Below are positions 17,379-26,176 of a stretch of 64,000 nt of DNA, piece after piece. The notes under the pieces are model-generated. The model made no database searches and was not told where the DNA came from. It saw nothing but the letters and a program-made list of their open reading frames with translations. This DNA comes from Propionispora vibrioides. GTDB taxonomy: Bacteria > Bacillota > Negativicutes > Propionisporales > Propionisporaceae. The DNA is taken from the NCBI RefSeq assembly GCF_900110485.1, contig NZ_FODY01000002.1, positions 186,001 to 250,000 on the forward strand. The letters are read 5' to 3'. Within the stretch, counting starts at the first letter, position 1; each line of letters starts with the position of its first letter. A program made the position numbers and the translations under genes.

Positions 17379-19481
17379 CTACAAATCCTTCCGGTACATC
17401 GGTTTTAACCGTTGCTCCAACGGTATTTCCGGCACTTTGGCGGCTTTGCGGGCCGCTTCCATCAACACTTCATGACAATTAATCTCTCTCCCCCGCTTAT
17501 CCACCTTACGATAGGTTCCGTCTGTTTTCATGACATAAGCTTTCCGGTTATCCTTAAGCATCAGGTCCAACATCTCTTTGATCCGTTCCACATGGGCCTC
17601 ATCGTCAACCGGGAAGAACAATTCCACCCGGTCATTGAGGTTGCGGGGCATCCAATCGGCACTGGACAGATAAACCCGTTCCAATCCGTCATTATAGAAA
17701 TAAAAAATACGGCTGTGCTCTAAAAACCTTCCGACAATGCTGCGTACGGTGATGTTTTCACTTACCTTTTCCATCCCCGGCCTGAGCGCACAGATGCCGC
17801 GGATAATCAGGTCGATTTTCACCCCATGGAGGGAAGCCTCGTATAATTTTATAATAATTTCCTTGTCCAGCAAGGCATTCATCTTGACGATGATTCGCGC
17901 CGGACTCCCCTGCTTGGCGAACTCAATTTCACGATCAACCAGCGCTTCAATCTTATCCCTTAACCCCAGCGGCGCCACGACGATTTTATTCCATACCGGT
18001 GGATCGGAATAACCGGACAGCACATTAAAAAAACCGGAGGCGTCGGCACCAAACTGATCGTTGGCGGTGAACAGCCCCATATCGGTGTATACTTTCGCCG
18101 TGGTATCGTTATAATTGCCTGTTCCCATGTGAACGTACCGTTTAATACCGCTGTCCTCCTGGCGAACAACCAAAATCATTTTTGCGTGTGTTTTCAGACC
18201 AACCAGGCCATAAATAACATGACAGCCGGCTTCTTCCAGGCGTTTGGCCCACAATATATTGTTTTCCTCGTCAAAGCGGGCTTTAAGTTCCACCAGCACG
18301 GTCACCTGCTTGCCATTTTCCGCCGCCTGGGCCAGTGCCAATACAATCGGCGAGTTGCCGCTGACCCGGTACAGGGTCTGCTTGATAGCCAGTACTTTGG
18401 GGTCCGCTGCCGCTTGTCGGACAAACTCAACAACCGGCCGGAAGGTTTCATACGGATGGTGCAGCAAAATATCCTTTTTACGGATGGCGGCAAATAAATC
18501 CGGCTGATCAATCAGATCGGCGGGAATCTGCGGCACCAGCGGCGTATAACGCAGTGTGTCACAGCCGGGCAGATCGACAAACTTCATCATGCAGGTCAAA
18601 TCAATCGGTCCGTTTATTTCATACACATCGGGCTCCGAAATTTTCAGCGCGTTGATCAGGAAGCTGCGCAGGGCCGGATTAGCCCGTTTGGCGATCTCCA
18701 AGCGCACCGCCTGTCCCCGCTTACGCTGACGCAGGGACTTTTCCACCTCGATCAATAAATCCTTTACGTCGTCTTCATCAATGGACAAATCGGCATTGCG
18801 CGTAATTCTAAACACCGCAATGTCTTTTATTTTATAACCGTAGAATAAATTCTGGGCATAATTCATCATAATCTGCTCAAGGAAAACAAATTCCTGTTTA
18901 CCGTCAGTCCCCGGCACTGCCACAATGCGCGGCAGCCCCCTTGGCACGGGGATAACTGCCATGCTGGTCTCGTCATCCCTTACCAGGGTAACCGCCAGAT
19001 TTAACGTCCGGTTCGCCAAAAACGGGAACGGATGGCTGGCATCAACCGCCATGGGAGTAATAACCGGATAGACCGTGTTGTGAAAATAATCATCGAGCCA
19101 TTCTTTCTGCCTGCCGTTAAAATCATCAATATCACGGAAATATATATGATGCTCTTCGATATCCTTTAACGTACCTTTCAAAAACCGGTATTGAACCCGC
19201 ACCATGTCATGAGCCGACTCGCTGATTAAGTCAATCTGTTCCCTGACAGTAAGGCCGGCGGCATCCATCTTATTGATTCCGCTTTCCAACTGGTGTTTGA
19301 GCCCCGCCAGTCGGATCATAAAAAATTCATCCAGATTGGAACTGGTAATGGCTAAAAAGCGCAACCGCTCCAATAGTGGCTTTTGTTTATCATTAGCTTC
19401 GCCCAATACGCGGGAGTTAAACTTCAACCAGCTTAATTCCCGGTTAATAAAGTTTTCATGTTTAGTAAGCACCGTTATCAA
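17379..19481 (-). CDS. ppk: Polyphosphate kinase 1
   Basis: A 700-residue enzyme that polymerises ATP gamma-phosphate into polyphosphate. N-terminal FINRELSWLKFNSRVL and SSNLDEFFMIRLAG are diagnostic. The autophosphorylated histidine is His451 in VHMGTGNYND; the second catalytic region is seen in RFLEHSRIFYF and LSSADWMPRNLNDRVELFFPV. The start is TTG at 19481, overlapping the stop of the upstream Ppx-like gene; a GTG three codons downstream (19472) is an alternative. No ATG is in frame nearby. Grouping with two Ppx/GppA-HD genes points to a polyphosphate turnover module. Confidence 0.95.
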   Translation of the reverse strand: MITVLTKHENFINRELSWLKFNSRVLGEANDKQKPLLERLRFLAITSSNLDEFFMIRLAGLKHQLESGINKMDAAGLTVREQIDLISESAHDMVRVQYRFLKGTLKDIEEHHIYFRDIDDFNGRQKEWLDDYFHNTVYPVITPMAVDASHPFPFLANRTLNLAVTLVRDDETSMAVIPVPRGLPRIVAVPGTDGKQEFVFLEQIMMNYAQNLFYGYKIKDIAVFRITRNADLSIDEDDVKDLLIEVEKSLRQRKRGQAVRLEIAKRANPALRSFLINALKISEPDVYEINGPIDLTCMMKFVDLPGCDTLRYTPLVPQIPADLIDQPDLFAAIRKKDILLHHPYETFRPVVEFVRQAAADPKVLAIKQTLYRVSGNSPIVLALAQAAENGKQVTVLVELKARFDEENNILWAKRLEEAGCHVIYGLVGLKTHAKMILVVRQEDSGIKRYVHMGTGNYNDTTAKVYTDMGLFTANDQFGADASGFFNVLSGYSDPPVWNKIVVAPLGLRDKIEALVDREIEFAKQGSPARIIVKMNALLDKEIIIKLYEASLHGVKIDLIIRGICALRPGMEKVSENITVRSIVGRFLEHSRIFYFYNDGLERVYLSSADWMPRNLNDRVELFFPVDDEAHVERIKEMLDLMLKDNRKAYVMKTDGTYRKVDKRGREINCHEVLMEAARKAAKVPEIPLEQRLKPMYRKDL

Positions 19482-21028
19482 CCTGCCTGTCTCTTTAAAA
19501 TTGCCCGGATGCCAAAGACATTTTCAAAAAATCTCGCTTTCTCTTCAAAAGTCCACTCTTCCAGCGAAATATCCTCTCTTGCCTCTACAGCGACAATCAA
19601 CATCTCCTCGTTAAAGGAAGCCGTACTTTTCACTATTTTTTGCCGGTGTGTACAATCCAGCGAGTTAGCCAGCCGCAAAATAGCCGCCAGCTTAGCCACC
19701 GTCACCTTCTGCTCTTTGGTCAGGCTGTTAAAGCCGCTTTCAAAATCCGACGGCGTTCCCTTGGAGTGATAGTAGGCCACACTGGCCATAATAATCTTTT
19801 CTTCCTCGCTAAAGCCCAATATATCCGAAGACAGAATCAACCGGTAGGAATAAAGATAATGACGGCGCAAATTGATAAATTTACCGATGTCGTGCAAAAT
19901 AGCCGCCACTTTTAGCAGCAGCCGTTCCCGTTTCCCCATGCCATGCAGCTTTACAATCCGGTCATAAATAATCAGCGCGATTTCTTCCACCTTTTCCGCA
20001 TGCGCTTCGTTGTAGCGATACCGGCGGGCAAAACTCCGTGCCAAGCTGACCAGTTGCGCCTCAATATCATGTAACCAGACGTCTTTTGTATTTTCTGCAA
20101 TATACAAAGTGGTAATTCCATCAATAAACTGGTCGTTGGCGATAACAATTTGTTCCACATCGGTCAGCGCCATAATCTGCCGGTATAGTATAATAGTAGG
20201 TAGCACCATATCGGCCTTATTTTCAGCCAGATTGAAGATATCAATGATTTGCAATAAATTTAAGTTAACAACCTGCTTATATAATTGGTAAAAATCATGT
20301 AAACTGATATAAGATACCGCTTCCTGCGGTTCCCGCCCCAAGATGCTCAGCAATAGATTGGTTTCCAGACCGGACAGCACCAAATACTTAATTTGATGCC
20401 TGCCCAGCTCTTCCTGAACCGGCGCAATGACGCTATAGATAAATTCTTCCAGGGCTTTATGAAAATGCAGCGATTCCCGCTGATGCTTTTCAAAGCTTTC
20501 CTTAATACGCAAAATGCCGATATGGAGATTCTGCTGGTAAATTAAAGCGCCCTGTTTATATAAGGTAATGCCTAAACCGCCTGACGAAATATCTACAAAC
20601 AGCACCGCATCTGTCCGGTTGGCTAATTGAGCCTCCTGCATCCGGCGATAGAGCGCCACATATTTATAGAAAATTTCCTGGGTCATCCCGGCCACTTCTA
20701 CGCGAAAGCCTGTTTTCACCCGGATCTGATCAATAATATATTGTTGGTTATCGGCTTCCCGGATGGCTGTCGTAGCCACCAGCCGGTATTCTGTAACACC
20801 GTATTCCGCCAGCAAACGCCGGTAGCCCTTAAGCAGTTCGCACAGTTCACTGACCGCGCTGAAACTGATCTGTCCGGTCTTAAAGGTCTCCTCCCCCAGG
20901 ACCATTTGATAATTGGCCCTCTCAATCACTTTAATATCCTGTAGGCTTTTATATTCCACAATTTGCAAACTAATTTGTTCCGATCCGATATGCACGGCGG
21001 CAAACAGATCAGGAGCCTTTCCTGACAT
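19478..21028 (-). CDS. Ppx/GppA-like protein with HD domain, apparently degenerate active site
   Basis: A 516-residue protein with an actin-like Ppx/GppA N-terminal region (about 1-300) and a C-terminal HD domain (AAILHDIGKFINLRRHHYL-type, about 375-500). Canonical phosphatase motifs are altered: the first loop reads AAVHIGSEQISL instead of DLGSNSARL, and the second reads VDISSGGLGITLY instead of DLGGGSTEL. The HD metal site is kept. Loss of exopolyphosphatase/pppGppase chemistry with a retained HD or sensory role is therefore possible. It overlaps ppk by four bases, so it is probably tied to polyphosphate synthesis. A good GGAGG precedes the ATG. Confidence 0.8.
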   Translation of the reverse strand: MSGKAPDLFAAVHIGSEQISLQIVEYKSLQDIKVIERANYQMVLGEETFKTGQISFSAVSELCELLKGYRRLLAEYGVTEYRLVATTAIREADNQQYIIDQIRVKTGFRVEVAGMTQEIFYKYVALYRRMQEAQLANRTDAVLFVDISSGGLGITLYKQGALIYQQNLHIGILRIKESFEKHQRESLHFHKALEEFIYSVIAPVQEELGRHQIKYLVLSGLETNLLLSILGREPQEAVSYISLHDFYQLYKQVVNLNLLQIIDIFNLAENKADMVLPTIILYRQIMALTDVEQIVIANDQFIDGITTLYIAENTKDVWLHDIEAQLVSLARSFARRYRYNEAHAEKVEEIALIIYDRIVKLHGMGKRERLLLKVAAILHDIGKFINLRRHYLYSYRLILSSDILGFSEEEKIIMASVAYYHSKGTPSDFESGFNSLTKEQKVTVAKLAAILRLANSLDCTHRQKIVKSTASFNEEMLIVAVEAREDISLEEWTFEEKARFFENVFGIRAILKRQAG

Positions 21029-21053
21029 GGACTCACCTCCATAATAAATGTAA

Positions 21054-21075
21054 TTTCGACATACCGGTGTCGAAA
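21054..21075. promoter_or_regulatory. Palindrome between the divergent ppx genes
   Basis: TTTCGACA and TGTCGAAA flank six bases (TACCGG, itself partly symmetric). It lies 26 bases upstream of the minus-strand ppx-like start, in the 147-base divergent spacer, and could be an operator. AT-rich promoter-like stretches are on its right, but no clear -35/-10 pair could be fixed. Confidence 0.4.
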
Positions 21076-21175
21076 CCCCTCTCTGCCTTATACAATTTTA
21101 TGTTATACTTTTGTAAATTTAGTAAAATTATTATAAACCGGAAATACAATACATTTTGCAATAGGAGTGATCTTT

Positions 21176-22702
21176 GTGACAGAACGGATTGCAATCATTG
21201 ATTTAGGCTCCAACTCCGCCCGCCTTATTGTCATGCATATTTATGAAAAAGGTGCCTATAATCTGGTCTACAATCAAAAAGAGTCGGTACGGTTAAGCGA
21301 AGGCATGAATGCCACTTTGCATTTACAGCCCGAAGCCATTGGCCGGGCTTTAAGCACCCTAAAAATTTTTGCTCACATGTGTCAGTTATTTCAGGTGGAC
21401 AAGATCATCGGCGTCGCCACCGCCGCTGTCCGTAATGCCAAAAACGGCGATCAGTTTATCGCCCTGGCGGAAAAGGAAACCGGTATCCTGCTGGATGTAA
21501 TCAGCGGTGAACTGGAAGCAGAACTGGGCTTTATCGGCGCAATGAACACCATCGATCTTACGGACGGCCTGCTGTTTGATTTGGGCGGCGGCAGTACAGA
21601 ACTGACTCTGGTGAAAAACCGGCAAATCAAGCAAAGCATCAGCCTGCCCTTTGGTGCCGTTACACTAACCGAACGCTTCGGTCTGCAGGACAAAGTCAAT
21701 GATGCCAAAATTGCTGAATTACAGGCCTTCATCCAGGCTCAGCTCGCCAGCCTGCCCTGGCTGAAGAAAACCTTCGCTCCCTTGGTCGGCATTGGCGGCA
21801 CTGCCCGCAATATTGCTAAAATAGACCAAAGACTTAAAAACTATCCCTTCGCCAAAGTACATAATTACCGCCTGGGCCCTCTATCCTTTGATCAAATCCT
21901 GGAACTGATTGACAAGACCAGCCTGGCGCAGCGCCGCAAACTGCCCGGACTTAGCAGTGAGCGGGCCGACATCATTATCGCCGGTGTTAACATCGTCAAA
22001 GGGTTGCTCGACATAACCCAGGCCCCCCAGTTGGTCATCAGCGGCTGCGGTGTCCGGGAAGGGCTGTTTTTGCAATACTATCAAGCCAAATATCAGCAGC
22101 CTCCGATCATGAAGAATATTCTGGAGCATAGTACCCATAACGTCCTTCTGGCTCACGAAGGCGACCCAAACCACGCCTATCATATAGCATCCCTGGCCGA
22201 AACCCTGTTTGACGGCTGGCAGGATCATCTGGCACTCCGTTCCGGTGACAAGAAACTGCTGAAGGTGGCAGCCCTGTTGCATGACATCGGCATCACTATC
22301 AATTACTATGATCATCCCCGCCATAGTTCATACCTAATTGAAAATGCCCGTCTATTCGGTTTGACACACCGGGAGCAAATACTGGCTGCCGTCATTGCCG
22401 GCTGGCACAACGGCACCTCCGCCAAATACTACCGCAATAGAATCTATAGTGAATTTTTAGATGAAGGAGACTGGCATATTGCCCGGAAGCTAGCCATGCT
22501 GCTGGCCATCGCCGAATGCTTGGACGTCACCCAGATGGGTCTGGTCAAAACGGTACAGGCTTTGATAAAAGCGAAGGCCGCCGTTCTCAAGCTGTACTTA
22601 AGCGAACCGGCTCCGATCGAACGCCAGGCATTACAAAAATGTGACAAGTGGATCAAAAAGGACCTTGGCCTGGCACTGGAAATCGAAGAATGTTTCATAT
22701 AA
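21176..22702 (+). CDS. ppx: Exopolyphosphatase / guanosine pentaphosphatase (Ppx/GppA) with HD domain
   Basis: A 508-residue protein. The N-terminal actin-like domains keep all phosphatase motifs: IIDLGSNSARLIV, the catalytic-Glu region VISGELEAELGF, and LFDLGGGSTELTLV. The C-terminal part is an HD domain (AALLHDIGITINYYDHPRHSSYLI). It would cleave terminal phosphates from polyphosphate and possibly pppGpp. The GTG at 21176 has AGGAG eight bases upstream; a GTG at 21167 lies inside that site. It is divergent from the ppx-like/ppk pair, so synthesis and degradation are encoded side by side. Confidence 0.92.
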   Translation: MTERIAIIDLGSNSARLIVMHIYEKGAYNLVYNQKESVRLSEGMNATLHLQPEAIGRALSTLKIFAHMCQLFQVDKIIGVATAAVRNAKNGDQFIALAEKETGILLDVISGELEAELGFIGAMNTIDLTDGLLFDLGGGSTELTLVKNRQIKQSISLPFGAVTLTERFGLQDKVNDAKIAELQAFIQAQLASLPWLKKTFAPLVGIGGTARNIAKIDQRLKNYPFAKVHNYRLGPLSFDQILELIDKTSLAQRRKLPGLSSERADIIIAGVNIVKGLLDITQAPQLVISGCGVREGLFLQYYQAKYQQPPIMKNILEHSTHNVLLAHEGDPNHAYHIASLAETLFDGWQDHLALRSGDKKLLKVAALLHDIGITINYYDHPRHSSYLIENARLFGLTHREQILAAVIAGWHNGTSAKYYRNRIYSEFLDEGDWHIARKLAMLLAIAECLDVTQMGLVKTVQALIKAKAAVLKLYLSEPAPIERQALQKCDKWIKKDLGLALEIEECFI

Positions 22703-22707
22703 TGAAT

Positions 22708-22750
22708 AACCAAGAGGTCGTCCGACGCTACGTCAGGCGACCTCTTGGTT
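22708..22750. terminator. Bidirectional terminator between ppx and the histidine kinase gene
   Basis: Perfect 13-base arms (22708-22720 and 22738-22750) between two convergent genes. Confidence 0.85.
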
Positions 22751-22757
22751 TATCTGT

Positions 22758-23897
22758 TTATTGCAGGTTTAACAGTTGCTGGTGCACCACCGTCAACCGG
22801 CGGAGCCTGTCATCGACAATGGGCAGATATATCTTTACTTTCGTGCCGCCCTGTTCATCGGCATTGACATGGATAAACCCGCCATGTTCACTGATAATAC
22901 GGTGGGCAATCGGTAGCCCAAGCCCCATCCGGTCAAGCTTGGTCGTGTAAAAAGGTTCAAAAATCCGCGACAGGATCTCCGTCGGAATTCCGTTACCCGT
23001 ATCATATATCCCAATGACCAACATGTTCAATTCGGAATTCAACCAGGACTTCACGGTTAACGTCCCTTCCTCCGCCATGGCCTCCAGGGAGTTTTGCATG
23101 ATATTGACGACGGCCTGCTTAACCAGATTGACATCCAGGGCGACTAAGGGAAGATTGGTCGCCAACTGTTTATGAATATTGATCTTTTCACCGCCCAGAT
23201 CTTTAAAGGTTAGCAGCAGCGCCTCGTGCAAAATCCGGTTAATATCTACCTGCGGCTCTTTGTTCACCGGCGGTTTGGCAAACAGCACCAGTTCTTTCAC
23301 CACATCATTGATATAGGACACTTCATCCAGCAATACTTCCAGTGTATCGCGCTTCACGGTATACTGATCGTTTTCCAGACGCCCCAGCATAACCTGTAAA
23401 TAACCGCTCAGCGTGGTAAGCGGCGTCCTGACATGATGAGCCACGCCGGCAGCCAGTTCTCCCAGTGAAACCAGCATCTGCGTTGTCTGTATTTGCTTGA
23501 TCGCCGCCCGAACCGCCGAAACATCCTGCAAAATAACGATCATGCCTGTCATTTCCCCATTTGACCCGGTTAACTTCAACGCATTAATATGCAGGTAAAG
23601 AGCCTGCTCGTTTACATTGATTCTTACACTGGTAGTATACAGATTGTCACAATCGGCAGGCGAAAATACTTTCAGAAATTTGTAGCCGAAATCCTGAAAC
23701 ACCTGTTCAGCCTGTTTTCCCAGCGCCCGCTTCCGGTCAACGCCACAAATCCGTTCTGCTTCTCTATTTAAATTTTTAATTCTCCCGTTACTGTCGAGAT
23801 AGAGAATTCCGGTCGTCGTTGTTTCAAAATAATCTTTATATTCATCTTCACGAGAGTAATGTACCAACTTACTGGCTGCCGCTTCCGCTGAATACAT
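22758..23897 (-). CDS. PAS-domain sensor histidine kinase
   Basis: A 379-residue soluble kinase with no membrane segment. A PAS domain occupies about 20-130 (TTTGILYLDSNGRIKNLNREAERICG). The dimerisation domain has AAGVAHHVRTPLTTL with phospho-acceptor His154. The ATPase domain shows NIMQNSLEAM (N box), DTGNGIP (G1) and GLGLPIAHRIISEHGG (G2). The residue after the acceptor histidine is His155 where most HisKA kinases have Glu. No response regulator is adjacent, so it is an orphan. Architecture resembles KinE/KinC-like sporulation or NtrB-like kinases; the partner is unknown. ATG at 23897 has GAGGTG upstream. Confidence 0.88.
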   Translation of the reverse strand: MYSAEAAASKLVHYSREDEYKDYFETTTTGILYLDSNGRIKNLNREAERICGVDRKRALGKQAEQVFQDFGYKFLKVFSPADCDNLYTTSVRINVNEQALYLHINALKLTGSNGEMTGMIVILQDVSAVRAAIKQIQTTQMLVSLGELAAGVAHHVRTPLTTLSGYLQVMLGRLENDQYTVKRDTLEVLLDEVSYINDVVKELVLFAKPPVNKEPQVDINRILHEALLLTFKDLGGEKINIHKQLATNLPLVALDVNLVKQAVVNIMQNSLEAMAEEGTLTVKSWLNSELNMLVIGIYDTGNGIPTEILSRIFEPFYTTKLDRMGLGLPIAHRIISEHGGFIHVNADEQGGTKVKIYLPIVDDRLRRLTVVHQQLLNLQ

Positions 23898-24197
23898 GAT
23901 TCGCACCTCAATTCGAATTAATTGAAATGCTTATAACATTCTTGTAAAATAATGTATCTCCTTCTAAATTAGTCCATTTACTTTTCGTAAAAAACCGACA
24001 TGATCCGGCGAAAAAAACTCCTCTCTGTCGAAAACAGGTAGCCTCAAAATGGCCTTTTCTTATTAAAAAGCAGAGAAATTATCCATATTTTTACATAAAA
24101 CTAAATTTAATCCATCATTTTTCGGCGTAAGCCCTTCTTTTATTACATTATTTATATATTTTTACATTAATTACCAAGTAAAATCCTTATTTCACCA

Positions 24198-24377
24198 TCA
24201 TGAGGGCTTATCCTTTTCGACATAATCCAAGCAATCCACCCCTGCTGCCTGACGCACTTCTCTGCAGGGTAGTATCCGGCTCTTAAAATTCATAGCCCTG
24301 CAGCCATAAGGAAAATTCCTGTCCCAAGTAACATAAAAATACCGGCAGCTATGACACAAGGCCGCCTTATTCTCCAT
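24198..24377 (-). CDS. Small conserved cysteine-rich protein (59 residues)
   Basis: This short frame reads MENKAALCHSCRYFYVTWDR then NFPYGCRAMNFKSRILPCRE and ends VDCLDYVEKDKPS. The pattern CxxC-x3-YVTWD-x3-PYGC-x-AM-x-FKS ... CLDY matches a small family found in many bacteria, often labelled uracil-DNA glycosylase on weak grounds. Cys8, Cys11, Cys26, Cys38 and Cys49 could form a zinc site. AAGGG lies ten bases before the ATG. The family's function is not established; glycosylase activity is not supported at this size. It is the only coding feature in the 23.9-24.6 kb gap. Confidence 0.75.
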   Translation of the reverse strand: MENKAALCHSCRYFYVTWDRNFPYGCRAMNFKSRILPCREVRQAAGVDCLDYVEKDKPS

Positions 24378-24410
24378 CCACCATCCACCCTTTACTGCTA
24401 ATCTCTCATA

Positions 24411-24560
24411 ACTAGTACCTTTACCAGCTTGGTTACCTTACAAATCCTTTTCGTCGTTGTCATCGTCTTACATATGTCCGCGATGCTCGTTCCTTCGCCT
24501 CGCCGTGCAAAAATCCCCGCTAATTCAGCTTGCATTACACCTTCAAAATAAACGGACCAT
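24411..24560 (+). repeat. Family-2 structured repeat, degenerate copy G5
   Basis: Begins CTAGTACC and contains the central CGTTGTCATCGTC and TCCTTCGCCTCG boxes in the same order as copies G1 and G4. Outer pairing is lost. The AT-rich rest of the gap (23.9-24.2 kb) shows nothing else recognisable. Confidence 0.55.
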
Positions 24561-24621
24561 TGAATATATTTTAAATAAACTCCCATCCTATCTATAACAG
24601 TATAACAAGGAGGTACTTATT

Positions 24622-25140
24622 ATGGAAGATCGGATTACAAACGGTTTTCTCGCCGGCACCATCGGTGGTATAACCGCCAATGTCTGGGGCTTTACCGCCG
24701 GCATGTTTCATTTAACAACGCTGCGCTTCGTCGACTGGATGGCTATCATCCTCTACGGGCATGTACCTCCTTTCACCTTTGGCGAAATTTTTCTTGCCCT
24801 GCTGGGGCATATTGTCTTCTGCGGCATGCTGGGTACGGCCTTCGCCCAGCTTACACCACAAATTTCCAGCCGGAATCTGGTATTCAAAAGTTGGCTTTAT
24901 TTCATGGCTGTTTGGTTTATTATTTACACCATAACTACTTTATTCAAAACAGAAGGCACCACACCCCTGCCGGTCTACACGGTATTGTCCAATATCATCA
25001 GCGCGACCATTTTAGGTGTCGTACAAGCCCTTGTGCTGCGCAACCTTCTCTCTGCCGGCAAACAGCCGGAATACCGGATCGTTCCGGCGATGAAGCCGCT
25101 GCCTAAACAAAAAAATAAGGACGATCAGCCAAATGACTGA
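24622..25140 (+). CDS. Uncharacterised four-helix membrane protein
   Basis: A 172-residue protein with about four hydrophobic helices (GFLAGTIGGITANVWGFTAG; IFLALLGHIVFCGMLGTAFA; SWLYFMAVWFIIYTITTLF; VLSNIISATILGVVQALVL) and a basic, charged C-terminal tail. I do not recognise a family. It starts after a clear AAGGAGG. The next gene, a DUF421 protein, begins 20 bases after its stop, so the two are probably co-transcribed. Confidence 0.75.
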   Translation: MEDRITNGFLAGTIGGITANVWGFTAGMFHLTTLRFVDWMAIILYGHVPPFTFGEIFLALLGHIVFCGMLGTAFAQLTPQISSRNLVFKSWLYFMAVWFIIYTITTLFKTEGTTPLPVYTVLSNIISATILGVVQALVLRNLLSAGKQPEYRIVPAMKPLPKQKNKDDQPND

Positions 25141-25160
25141 TGACTGTAAGGAGTGAAACA

Positions 25161-25871
25161 ATGGCCGGATCAGAATTTCTCCGTGACACCTGGCAAACCT
25201 CGCTGGTGTTTTTAAGCCTGCTCGTTTTTACCCGTATTTTAGGTAATACACAAATTGGCCAGTTGACCCTATATGAATATATCAGCGGCATTACCATCGG
25301 TTCCATCGCCGCCAATGTGGCCGCAGCCGACCCGGATAAAACAGTGAGTCATTATTACGATCTAGTCCTGTTTGTTCTGCTTACCTATCTTATTTCCCAT
25401 CTGACCATCCGGAGCCGCCGGCTACGCAAACTCATTGACGGTTCTCCCACCGTGGTTATTGAGAATGGCCGCATTATGACTGCCAACATGGGAAAACTTC
25501 GCTACGACCTGGATGAACTGAACGGGCAGCTACGCCAACAAGGCATCCTGGATCCAGCCGAAGTGCAGTATGCCGTAGTGGAAACCTCCGGCAATCTAAG
25601 CGTCATAAAAAAATCCGATTACCAGACGGTAACCAGAAGCGATATTAAGCTGGCCTCGCCGGACCCGACATTTCCGCTCGAACTGATCATGGACGGCGAA
25701 GTAATCTTCAAAAACCTGCAGGGAAATTATTCTCTCGATTGGCTGAACGGGCAGCTTGCCAGCAAAGGAATTACCGGCCCCGACAAGATCAGCTATGCAG
25801 CAATTGATTCTAAGGGAAAACTATATATCAGCCCAACACCGCTCCCGACCAAAAGCTCCGGCTCAGTTTAG
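25161..25871 (+). CDS. DUF421 family membrane protein (YetF/YcaP type)
   Basis: A 236-residue protein with three N-terminal transmembrane helices (TSLVFLSLLVFTRILG; ISGITIGSIAANVAA; DLVLFVLLTYLISHLTI) followed by the DUF421 soluble part: SPTVVIENGRI, KLRYDLDELNGQLRQQGI and VQYAVVETSGNLSV. A second similar soluble module follows (PLELIMDGEVIFKNLQGN; LDWLNGQLASKGI; ISYAAIDSKGKLYI), so the cytoplasmic domain is duplicated. Function is unknown; Bacillus homologues are linked to spore or envelope biology. ATG 25161 follows AAGGAG. The stop TAG coincides with the end of a family-2 repeat. Confidence 0.88.
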   Translation: MAGSEFLRDTWQTSLVFLSLLVFTRILGNTQIGQLTLYEYISGITIGSIAANVAAADPDKTVSHYYDLVLFVLLTYLISHLTIRSRRLRKLIDGSPTVVIENGRIMTANMGKLRYDLDELNGQLRQQGILDPAEVQYAVVETSGNLSVIKKSDYQTVTRSDIKLASPDPTFPLELIMDGEVIFKNLQGNYSLDWLNGQLASKGITGPDKISYAAIDSKGKLYISPTPLPTKSSGSV

Positions 25872-26016
25872 TGCTCCGTCCAAAATTGCTGACAGTCAAA
25901 ATTTCGTTAGCCGTGTTGTCGTCGGTTAATCTACCGGCGGTATGCCTTCTCCTCCGTCTTGGCTGACAAAATTTGTCTCGCCATTATCTTCCCGTTTTAA
26001 AGGTGGCGGAGCACTG
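25868..26016 (+). repeat. Family-2 structured repeat, copy G2
   Basis: Ends TGCTCCGTCC and GGCGGAGCA pair; inner arms CAAAATTTCGTTAGCC and GGCTGACAAAATTTG pair; the centre carries GTTGTCGTC and TCCTCCGTCTTG. Its left TTAG supplies the stop codon of the DUF421 gene. Confidence 0.8.
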
Positions 26017-26037
26017 GTGCTCCGCCACCTTTAAAAC
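25994..26037. repeat. Perfect 21-bp palindrome at the G2/G3 junction
   Basis: Arms 25994-26014 and 26017-26037 are exact reverse complements with two bases between. They are formed by the facing ends of two inverted family-2 elements. It would also act as a strong hairpin between the convergent DUF421 and YjdF-like genes. Confidence 0.85.
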
Positions 26038-26176
26038 GTAAATTAATTTGCGCGTATTTTCCGTGAGACAAGGCGGCAGCGGCGTGCCTGTCGGCTATAG
26101 GTAAGCCAACGACAACAAAGCAGGGCGGAAAAGATTTTGTAAGAACACTATAGAATTAGGGCTTACAGACCACTAG
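26017..26176 (-). repeat. Family-2 structured repeat, copy G3
   Basis: Read on the minus strand it starts CTAGTGGTC, contains TTGTTGTCGTTGG, a small hairpin, GCCGCCTTGTC and GCAAATTAATTT (shared with G1), and ends at the junction palindrome. Its CTAG gives the TAG stop of the minus-strand YjdF-like gene. Confidence 0.75.

Noticed and set aside
23990-24080. Hairpin and GGTAGCC stretch as a c-di-GMP riboswitch
   Set aside because: The conserved GCAAA and GGGAC/GCAAAGCC elements of that class are missing.
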